Source: an uncultured Oscillospiraceae bacterium (GTDB lineage Bacteria; Bacillota_A; Clostridia; Oscillospirales; Oscillospiraceae). From it: 11,766 nucleotides of DNA. Below the pieces are notes generated by a model. The model saw only the letters and a list, made by a program, of their open reading frames with translations. It was not told the DNA's origin and made no database searches. Below, one piece after another: positions 6,075-11,766 of the stretch (the stretch's first letter is position 1; every line of letters starts with the position of its first letter). Where the stretch lies: contig CANRMG010000047.1 of the NCBI GenBank assembly GCA_947631675.1, forward strand, positions 1-11,766, in the 5' to 3' direction. Position numbers and translations under genes: made by a program.

Positions 6075-7016
6075 CTATGTTTCGTCCTTTTTATCGCCGG
6101 GAATTTCCGCCTCATTTTCGGCGGTTTGTTCTATAGTGCCCTCTGGGCTCTCCGGTCCCTCCGTCGGAGTCTCTTCCGCCGCCTCCATGGCCACACGGTC
6201 GACCCACAGGGGTTTTTGCGTTTTTTTCGCCCGGCGGGACAGCGTCAGAAGCAGCACACACGACACGGCCGCGGCCGCGATGGCCAGAAGCTGGCTCACC
6301 CGTATGCCCGTATCGCCCAGATACAGGGAGTCGGCCCGCAAGCCCTCGATCCAGGCCCGGCCTAGGCCGTACCAGAACACATATGTGAGGAAATACTGGC
6401 CGTCGAATTTGCGTTTCGTTTTTTTGGAAAGGATGTGCAGGCCGATGAATCCAATTAAATTCCACAATGACTCATACAAAAATGTGGGGTGGACGTAGGT
6501 GGTGGCCCCGTTCAGGGTAAGGCCCATGCGGCAGAAGATGTCCGTCTCGTAGCCGAAGGCCTCCCGGTTCATGAAGTTGCCCCAGCGGCCCACGCACTGG
6601 CCGATGAGGAAACCGAAACTCACCACATCCAGCAGGGCCAGGGCGCTGATGCGCTTCACCCGGCAGACCACCAGGACCGTGAGCACCGCGGCGATCACCG
6701 CCCCATAGATGGCCAGACCCCCCTCCCATATCTTGCACATGTCCCAGAAGGAGGTGTAATGGCCAAAGAATATCACGTAATAGGCCCGGGCGCCGATGAT
6801 GGCCAGAGGCACCGCGAACAGGAGGCAGTCGATGATGTCATCCTGTTTTATGCCGAACTGGCTGCTCCTGTGCAGGCAGTAGCCCACCGCCAGCAGAAAG
6901 CCGCAGGCGATGATGACCCCGTACCAATAAAACTCGTGGCCAAAGAGGGTGAAGCTGTTGGGCGGGCATATAGACCAGTCCCCCAGCATGGGGAAGGATA
7001 TGGATGCGTTGCTCAT
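6075..7016 (-). CDS. lgt: Prolipoprotein diacylglyceryl transferase
   Basis: Lgt is the membrane enzyme that transfers diacylglycerol from phosphatidylglycerol to the lipobox cysteine, the step before LspA cleavage. Seven hydrophobic segments are visible. Key motifs are GGLAIYGAV (99-107), the Lgt signature GRWGNFMNREAFG (143-155, with Arg144, Asn147 and Glu152), VHPTFLYES (175-183) and GLGRAWIEGLRAD (217-229). The residue before the first GG is Glu98, where the E. coli enzyme has an important His. Residues 261-313 form an unusual acidic cytoplasmic tail rich in Glu, Pro and Thr, which makes the protein longer than the usual 260-290. The ATG abuts the stop of the upstream M16 gene (7017-7019), and GGAGG at 7022-7026 lies inside that gene, so translation is coupled. 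The assignment is firm. Confidence 0.95.
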   Translation of the reverse strand: MSNASISFPMLGDWSICPPNSFTLFGHEFYWYGVIIACGFLLAVGYCLHRSSQFGIKQDDIIDCLLFAVPLAIIGARAYYVIFFGHYTSFWDMCKIWEGGLAIYGAVIAAVLTVLVVCRVKRISALALLDVVSFGFLIGQCVGRWGNFMNREAFGYETDIFCRMGLTLNGATTYVHPTFLYESLWNLIGFIGLHILSKKTKRKFDGQYFLTYVFWYGLGRAWIEGLRADSLYLGDTGIRVSQLLAIAAAAVSCVLLLTLSRRAKKTQKPLWVDRVAMEAAEETPTEGPESPEGTIEQTAENEAEIPGDKKDET

Positions 7017-8279
7017 TTATGCCTCCTTGGGGCGGATGACGGAGAGGGCGAACCGCTCTGGGCAAAGATGCTCCCGGGCCCAGGCGGTCACGTCCGCCGC
7101 GGTGAGCCCATCCAGCACGTCGGGCGCCGCCAGGGCGTCGAACCCGACGAAATGGCCCTCCGCCAGGGCGTCGGTCAGGTCATAGAAGTCGTCCAGAAGG
7201 CGGATGAAGCCGCCCAGCATGGCCTTCTTCTGCCGGGCGAAGAAGGCGGGGTCCATGTCCTTTTCCACCGCCCCCAGCAGCCCCGCCAGGGCAGCCTCCG
7301 GGTCAGGGGACTCCCCCTCCAGGCAGATATACCCCACGCCGGCGGCGTAGGTGGGCTCATAGCGGAAGGTGTCGTTCAAAAGCCCCTTTTCATAGAGGTC
7401 GATATAGGCTGGGGCGTGCCCGCCCCAGAGGCACCGCATGGCCAGCTCCGCCGTGAGCCGCTTCTTGAGGGCCTCCGGCCCCATGGCCGCCGGGCCCAGC
7501 TTGACTCCCGCGCAGAACTGGGGCGCGGACACATCCATAGCCCGCTCTGTGCGCTTTTCAATGGGCTCAAGGCCCGGTTCCGGGCCATAGTCCCGCTCGG
7601 GCAAAGGACCGCTTTCCACTGGCAAAACCTCCAGCGCGATGCGCTCCACTTCCTCCGGGTCTATATCCCCCGCCGCGCACAGGACCATGTTGGCCGGTGC
7701 GTAGAACGCCTTATGGCATACGGCAAGCATCTCCGGTGTGATGGCCGCGATGGACGATGCCGTGCCCACGATGCTGTCCCCCAGGGGGCCGGCGCCGAAC
7801 AGCAGTTTCATGCAGCCCATATAGGCGGCGTAGGCGGGGTCGTCCTCGCTCTCGGCGATCTCCTGGCCGATGATGCCCCGCTCCTTCTCCACCGTCTCAG
7901 GGGTGAACCAGGGCGTGGAGACGAATGCCAGCAGCTCCCGCAGGTTCTCCCCGAACCGGTCCGTGCAGCGGGCGTGGTAGTTGGTCACCGCCTCGGAGGT
8001 ATAGGCATCCGCGTCCGCGCCACGGCCCGCGAACACTTCATCCACGGTGCCCGAGGGCATGTCGAACATCTTGTGCTCCAGATAGTGGGCCACGCCGGCA
8101 GGCATGTCGTGCTTCTCCCCGTCCAGGGTAAAGCGCCGGTCCGCGCCGCCGTAGTTGGTCACGAAGCAGGCCCGTGCCCTGCGCCAGCCGGGCCGGGGCA
8201 CCACATATATGGCAAGGCCGTTAGGCAGCGTCGTATGATAGACTGCGAGCCCTAAGGCCGGATAATCAGTCCTCTCCAT
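7017..8279 (-). CDS. M16-family zinc peptidase, active-type subunit (YmfH-like)
   Basis: This is a 420-residue insulinase/MPP-type (M16) peptidase of the YmfH kind. From the chosen start, the inverted zinc motif HYLEH is at residues 65-69 (His65, Glu68, His69), with the distal ligand expected at Glu140 in RGIIGQEIAESED. All catalytic residues are therefore present. The second half (about 230-420) is the structural M16 C-domain. An ATG exists at 8285, but AGGAGG (8286-8291) touches it with no spacing. The same AGGAGG lies 6 bases before the ATG at 8279, so 8279 is the better start. It overlaps the end of the upstream M16 gene by 14 bases, fitting a heterodimer made at equal levels. No signal peptide is seen, so it is probably cytoplasmic. 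The substrate is unknown; in some relatives such pairs mature or degrade peptides. Confidence 0.9.
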   Translation of the reverse strand: MERTDYPALGLAVYHTTLPNGLAIYVVPRPGWRRARACFVTNYGGADRRFTLDGEKHDMPAGVAHYLEHKMFDMPSGTVDEVFAGRGADADAYTSEAVTNYHARCTDRFGENLRELLAFVSTPWFTPETVEKERGIIGQEIAESEDDPAYAAYMGCMKLLFGAGPLGDSIVGTASSIAAITPEMLAVCHKAFYAPANMVLCAAGDIDPEEVERIALEVLPVESGPLPERDYGPEPGLEPIEKRTERAMDVSAPQFCAGVKLGPAAMGPEALKKRLTAELAMRCLWGGHAPAYIDLYEKGLLNDTFRYEPTYAAGVGYICLEGESPDPEAALAGLLGAVEKDMDPAFFARQKKAMLGGFIRLLDDFYDLTDALAEGHFVGFDALAAPDVLDGLTAADVTAWAREHLCPERFALSVIRPKEA

Positions 8280-9546
8280 CTTCATCCTCCTGGCCCCGCA
8301 GGAAATACACGGCGTCGCAGGCGATGCCCGCGGCGGCCTTCACGACATCCTCCCGGGTCACGTCCTCCGCCAATGCGGCCAGCTCCTCCGGCCCGTAGTC
8401 CAGGCCCAGAAGGTTCTGTCCCAGAGTAAACGGCTCCAGCCGCTCGGGGTAGTCCAGCAGGGCCAGGGTATCGGAGCTCACGGTCCGCTTCGCGGCGGTG
8501 AGTTCGTCGTCGGTGAAGTCCCCGTCCTTTATCGCCTGCACCTGCCGGCCTATCTCGGCGAGGGTCTTGTCGTAGTCCGCCGGGTCCACGCCGCTCTCTA
8601 CGAGCATGAGGCCCTTCATCAGGTCCAACGTGGAATAGATATAGTAGCAAAGGCTCAGTTTTTCCCGGACGTTCACGAACAGCTTCGACCCCGCGCTCCC
8701 GCCGAGCAGGGCGTTCATCACCCGCAGGGCCGCCATATCCGGGTCCCTCATGGCGTCTCCCAGGCGGTAGCCGATAGCCAGCTTTCCCTGGCCCACGTCC
8801 ATCTCCTCGGTGAACACGCGGGGCTTTTCGTCCACGGTGTTCATGCGGATGTCCGTGCCGATGTCGTAGTCGATCTCCCCCCGGGGCAGGGGCACCAGCG
8901 CGTCGGCCACGGCCGCGGCCACCCGGTCGACGTCGGCGCTGCCGCAATAGAATATCTCTATGGGGCTGGACGCCAAAAGCGCCCGGTAGTGCCGCGTCAG
9001 GGCCACGTAGCCGATGTTCCCGGCGGTGTCCTCGTCCCCCAGGGCGTCCACGGCGTAGGCCTCCCCGGGGCACATGAGCTCCAGAAGGCGGCTCTGGGCA
9101 TACTCCGTCCGGTCGTTCATCCGGGCGCGGATGTCCTGCAAAAGCTTTTCCCGCTCGCCCTCCACGTACTTGGGCAGCAGCAATCCGCCCCGGGTATTGG
9201 GGGCCAGGAGCATCTGGCCCATGAGGGCGGCCATGTCCTCCAGCGCGCCGGGCGCGGCGTCCACGAAATCCGCCGTGAAGCCTATAGCCTGGATCTCTCC
9301 CAGCTTCCGCACAGAGGGCGCGAGCCTCGCGCCGTACAGCTCGTCCAGCCGGGCGCCGATGGCCGCCATATCAGGATACTGGACGGTGCCCCGGCGCAGG
9401 ACGCTGGGGATGAGGGCGTTCTGGGCCGCCGTCTCCCGCTCCAGCCGCGTCAGCAGGTGCAGGCTCAAAAGGCCCGTCTTGAACTTGTCCGTCTCAAGAC
9501 ACGTCAGGAAGACTCCTGGCAGTATCTCCCGCCTCACGCGCTCCAT
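8266..9546 (-). CDS. M16-family peptidase-like protein, inactive-type subunit (YmfF-like)
   Basis: This is a 426-residue partner of the M16 pair. It has the M16 fold pattern in two halves but lacks HxxEH. The equivalent region reads LIPSVLRRGT (about residues 45-54), so it cannot bind zinc in the normal way and probably supplies half of the substrate chamber. The motif YPDMAAIGARLDELYGA (57-73) is typical of YmfF-like members. A longer frame starts at 9567, but no ribosome site precedes it. GGAGG at 9554-9558 sits 7 bases before the ATG at 9546, which I take as the start; the extra MKNGGGQ would be an artefact. It is the first gene of the minus-strand operon behind a strong promoter, followed with overlap by the catalytic subunit and then lgt. 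Confidence 0.88.
   Translation of the reverse strand: MERVRREILPGVFLTCLETDKFKTGLLSLHLLTRLERETAAQNALIPSVLRRGTVQYPDMAAIGARLDELYGARLAPSVRKLGEIQAIGFTADFVDAAPGALEDMAALMGQMLLAPNTRGGLLLPKYVEGEREKLLQDIRARMNDRTEYAQSRLLELMCPGEAYAVDALGDEDTAGNIGYVALTRHYRALLASSPIEIFYCGSADVDRVAAAVADALVPLPRGEIDYDIGTDIRMNTVDEKPRVFTEEMDVGQGKLAIGYRLGDAMRDPDMAALRVMNALLGGSAGSKLFVNVREKLSLCYYIYSTLDLMKGLMLVESGVDPADYDKTLAEIGRQVQAIKDGDFTDDELTAAKRTVSSDTLALLDYPERLEPFTLGQNLLGLDYGPEELAALAEDVTREDVVKAAAGIACDAVYFLRGQEDEDGED
8286..8291 (-). promoter_or_regulatory. Ribosome binding site deciding the YmfH-like start
   Basis: AGGAGG on the minus strand directly abuts one ATG (8285) and is 6 bases from the next in-frame ATG (8279). Spacing favours 8279. 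Confidence 0.75.
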
Positions 9547-9553
9547 CTGGCCG

Positions 9554-9558
9554 CCTCC
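9554..9558 (-). promoter_or_regulatory. Ribosome binding site deciding the YmfF-like start
   Basis: GGAGG on the minus strand lies inside the longer frame that begins at 9567 and 7 bases before the ATG at 9546. It selects 9546 as the start. Confidence 0.8.
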
Positions 9559-9569
9559 GTTTTTCATAT

Positions 9570-9596
9570 ACTATCGTCACAGTTATGTACTATAGT
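9570..9596. promoter_or_regulatory. Possible operator: imperfect dyad over the M16 operon start
   Basis: A 27-base imperfect dyad has the form ACTATnGT-N11-ACnATAGT. The same DNA can be read as a direct repeat of ACTAT(C/A)GTCA at 9570-9579 and 9589-9598, 19 bases apart, close to two helical turns. It lies just downstream of the -10 box, over the expected transcription start and leader, a typical place for a repressor. No regulator gene is in the window. Confidence 0.4.
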
Positions 9597-9597
9597 C

Positions 9598-9626
9598 ATT
9601 ATAGCACAGGGCCGGGAGGTTGAAAA
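9598..9626 (-). promoter_or_regulatory. Strong sigma-A-type promoter for the M16-lgt operon
   Basis: On the minus strand TTTTCA (9626-9621) is followed by a 17-base spacer and TATAAT (9603-9598), preceded by TGC to make an extended -10. The -10 is a perfect consensus and the -35 matches four of six. Upstream DNA (about 9628-9652) is AT-rich, unlike the rest of the window, and could act as an UP element. It would start RNA near 9590, about 45 bases before the YmfF-like ATG. Confidence 0.75.
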
Positions 9627-9660
9627 TGACATTATTGTAAATTTCTTCCCAGGAAGCCGC

Positions 9661-9698
9661 GAAAAGGTCTCCGGGACCAGTGCCCCGGAGACCTTTTC
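9661..9698 (-). terminator. Rho-independent terminator of the GH94-like gene
   Basis: A 15-bp stem (GAAAAGGTCTCCGGG at 9661-9675 with 9684-9698) has an 8-base loop. Read on the minus strand it ends in CCTTTTC and overlaps the TGA stop of the GH94-like gene by two bases. The U-run is short but the stem is strong. It insulates the GH94-like gene from the M16 promoter that begins about 35 bases further on. Confidence 0.8.
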
Positions 9699-11766
9699 AT
9701 GTGATGCGCACGGACCCCTTTTCCACGGTGATGTGCCGGCCGCAGATGTCCGCCTCGTACCCGTCCCAGCCGTGGGGCAGGCGGGGGGCCACGGTGAGCC
9801 GGCCATTCTCCAGCCGGATGCCCAGAAGGTCCTCCAGCACCACCCGGAAAAACCATCCCGCGGAGCCTGTGTACCAGCTCCACAGGGCCTCCCCGTAGTG
9901 GTCGGGATTGGCGGACACGTCCGCCGCCAGCACCCATGGCTCCGTCCCCCAGCGGGAAGCGTCGTGCTTGGCCGGCAGCAGGTCTGAGAGCAGCGCCGTC
10001 CCCGCGTCGGAAAAGCCCTCCTTCAAAAGGGCCGAGGCCAGCCACACCGCCCCGTGGGTATACTGCCCGCCGTTTTCCCGGAACCCCGGCCCGCAGGCCC
10101 GGATATACCCCGGGTCCCGGCCCTCGTCGCCGAAGGGCGGGGCGAACAGCTTCACGATGCCGTGGGCCCGGTCATAGAGGTGGTCCACCGCGGCCCGCAG
10201 GGCCGTGCCCACCCGCTCCCGGTCCGCCTCCGGGCAGAAGGCCGCCCAGCTCTGGGCGATGGAGTCGATGGCACAGGCCGGGGCCCCCACGCCCCCCAGG
10301 GGCGCGCCGTCGGCCCACCAGCCCCGGAGGTACCAGCTGCCGTTCCAGCTCCGCTCCGCCGCGGCGGCGCATTCCTCCCCCGCCCGGGCGTACAGTTCCG
10401 CATCCGGGGAACCTGCCCGCCGCAACAAGGCGGCGAACCGCCGGGCGATGTGGACGAAGAACCAGGTGAGCCACACGCTCTCGCCGCCCACCTGGTCCAT
10501 GCCGTCGTTCCAGTCGCCGGAGCCGGTGAACAGCAGCCCGTGGGGCCCATGGCCCCGGACCATGACCAGGTCCATGGCCTTGCGGGCGTGGTCCAGGACG
10601 GTGCCGGGCGTCTCCGAGGCCGGCGGCTGGAAGTACCGGTCCGTCTCCTCGGGCCGCAGGGGCGGGGCCTCCAGCCAGGGGGCCATCTCCCCGCAAAGGG
10701 CCATGTCCCCCGTCTTTTCCACGTACTCGCACAGCGCCCAGGGCAGCCACAGAAGGTCGTCCGAGCACCGGGTGCGCACGCCCCGGGGACCCGCCGGGCC
10801 CTCGTGCCACCAGTGGAGCACGTCTCCCTCCCTGAACTGCCTGGCGCAGCAGGTCAGGATATGCTTTCTGGCCCGGGAGGGCGCGATCAGGATGAGATTC
10901 ACCGCGTCCTGCAGCTGGTCCCGGAAGCCCCAGGCCCCGCCGGACTGGTACATGCTCGTCCTGCCCATGATCCGGCAGGCCAGGGTCTGATAGGCCGCCC
11001 AGCCGTTCATCATCCGGTCCAGGTCCTCGTCCGGTGTGCGGATCTGGACCCGACTCACCATGGCCCGCCAGCCGTCCCGGACCTTCATGAGCTCTCTGGC
11101 CGCCCGGTCCGGGTTCGCCAGGGCCTTCAATGTCTCAGGGCTCTCGTAGCCGCATACCAGCACGCTGATGCCGCCCGCCTTCCACAGCGCCCCGAAGCAG
11201 GGCGCCAGGCCGGGGCCCATTTTCCCGTCCATCCGGCCCGCCAGCCAGGCGGCCTCGTCCCCGGTAAAGCCGGAAAAAGACTCGCTGCACACCGCCCGGA
11301 AGGTCTCGCCGGGGCTTACGCCCCGGGGGTTCATGGCCGTGAGGCAGCCGTCCGTCTGGCCGGTGATGACGTAGGGCCGGTCCGCCGCCCCGGCGGCCAG
11401 CGCCAGGGGCAGGTGCCACTGCAGGTATCCCCCGGGGCTGTCGATGAGGAGCACCCGGGCTCGGAAGCCGTTGGGCACGAAGGCCGTCAGGCTCGTGCCC
11501 TCCCGCTCCCAGCAGGTCCAGCCGAAGCCGTTGGTGACCCGGCAGGTCCCCTCCCCGGCGAACAGGCTCCGGCGTCCCCGGGCCGTCACCAGCTCCAGGG
11601 TCTCCCCGCCCGTGGTGGCGATGGGGTCGTTGCCCCAGGGGTCCACCGGGCATTCCCGGGCGTTTTCCAGCCACATGAAGCCCGTGCCGCAGTCCGCGGC
11701 CAGATAGCCGAACCGGCCGTTGGTCAGGATATTGCACCAGGCTCTGGGGGGCAGGGGCGGAGTATC
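9697..11766 (-). CDS. GH94 phosphorylase / cyclic beta-glucan synthase-like protein, C-terminal part
   Basis: The frame is open to the right edge: an ATG exists at 11676, but 30 more codons upstream stay in frame and already match the family, for example ILTNGRFGYLAADCGTG. The start therefore lies outside the window and 689 residues are seen. Numbered from the Met at 11676, motifs are WLENARE (2-8), PWGNDP (13-18), GGAWGFRDQLQDA (246-258), HWWH (288-291), GDWNDGMD (387-394, carrying the expected catalytic Asp), ENGGQYTH (534-541) and TGSAGW (603-608, phosphate-site type). It closely follows the C-terminal GH94 region of NdvB-type cyclic beta-1,2-glucan synthases and also the free-standing 1,2-beta-oligoglucan phosphorylases. 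The catalytic and phosphate motifs look intact, so phosphorolysis is plausible. Which of the two it is depends on the missing N-terminal part. Confidence 0.85.
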   Translation of the reverse strand, partial: DTPPLPPRAWCNILTNGRFGYLAADCGTGFMWLENARECPVDPWGNDPIATTGGETLELVTARGRRSLFAGEGTCRVTNGFGWTCWEREGTSLTAFVPNGFRARVLLIDSPGGYLQWHLPLALAAGAADRPYVITGQTDGCLTAMNPRGVSPGETFRAVCSESFSGFTGDEAAWLAGRMDGKMGPGLAPCFGALWKAGGISVLVCGYESPETLKALANPDRAARELMKVRDGWRAMVSRVQIRTPDEDLDRMMNGWAAYQTLACRIMGRTSMYQSGGAWGFRDQLQDAVNLILIAPSRARKHILTCCARQFREGDVLHWWHEGPAGPRGVRTRCSDDLLWLPWALCEYVEKTGDMALCGEMAPWLEAPPLRPEETDRYFQPPASETPGTVLDHARKAMDLVMVRGHGPHGLLFTGSGDWNDGMDQVGGESVWLTWFFVHIARRFAALLRRAGSPDAELYARAGEECAAAAERSWNGSWYLRGWWADGAPLGGVGAPACAIDSIAQSWAAFCPEADRERVGTALRAAVDHLYDRAHGIVKLFAPPFGDEGRDPGYIRACGPGFRENGGQYTHGAVWLASALLKEGFSDAGTALLSDLLPAKHDASRWGTEPWVLAADVSANPDHYGEALWSWYTGSAGWFFRVVLEDLLGIRLENGRLTVAPRLPHGWDGYEADICGRHITVEKGSVRIT

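Noticed and set aside
6489..8255. A 588-residue plus-strand open frame opposite lgt and the YmfH-like gene
   Set aside because: Antisense shadow of two certain genes; low-complexity His/Gly/Arg composition and no start signal.
8989..9987. A 332-residue plus-strand open frame spanning the M16 promoter region
   Set aside because: It would run through a terminator, a promoter and the ends of two minus-strand genes, and has no family features.
11674..11676. ATG as the start of the GH94-like gene
   Set aside because: The frame stays open to the window edge, and the 30 residues before it match the family, so this Met is internal.
1..11766. CRISPR arrays, tRNA or rRNA genes, transposases, integrases, toxin-antitoxin or phage genes
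   Set aside because: I looked on both strands and saw none. The only tandem units (5573-5626) code for a protein tail, and all gaps are short and accounted for.

Overview
The window is GC-rich DNA with tightly packed genes. Gene content suggests a Gram-positive, low-oxygen Clostridia-type bacterium, most likely a high-GC relative of the Oscillospiraceae. The reasons are the ileS-lspA-rluD order, a YmfF/YmfH-like M16 peptidase pair, lipoprotein genes without Lnt, strong AGGAGG ribosome sites and highly GC-biased third codon positions. The taxon is inferred from style and gene order, not from a marker gene.

Layout: all genes from 1 to 5438 are on the plus strand and all genes from 5515 to the end are on the minus strand. 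The two sets converge on a bidirectional terminator at 5464-5504. Plus side: the 3' end of ileS; lspA with a very long cytoplasmic tail; an RluA/RluD-type pseudouridine synthase overlapping lspA by one base; a 119-bp gap holding a near-perfect long inverted repeat; a 634-residue GT-C-like membrane protein; a small lipoprotein; and a GtrA-type small membrane protein. Minus side, in order of transcription: the 3' part of a GH94 / cyclic-glucan-synthase-like enzyme that enters from beyond the right edge; its terminator; a strong promoter with a possible operator; the M16 pair (inactive-type then active-type subunit); lgt; and a small coiled-coil protein with a Pro/Glu tail.

How the genes fit together: two steps of lipoprotein maturation are present, Lgt (lipidation) and LspA (signal peptide cleavage), with at least one lipoprotein substrate coded between them. 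The GT-C-like protein and GtrA-like protein could be parts of one lipid-linked sugar pathway that modifies something on the outer face of the membrane. That link is inferred from family and adjacency only. The GH94-like enzyme points to beta-glucan (possibly beta-1,2-glucan) synthesis or phosphorolysis.

Most of the window is recognisable housekeeping and envelope biology. I do not see a clear new defence or mobile system. The least explained items are the LspA tail with its terminal short motif, the inverted repeat at 2507-2592, the GT-C/lipoprotein/GtrA group, and the operator-like dyad in front of the M16-lgt operon.
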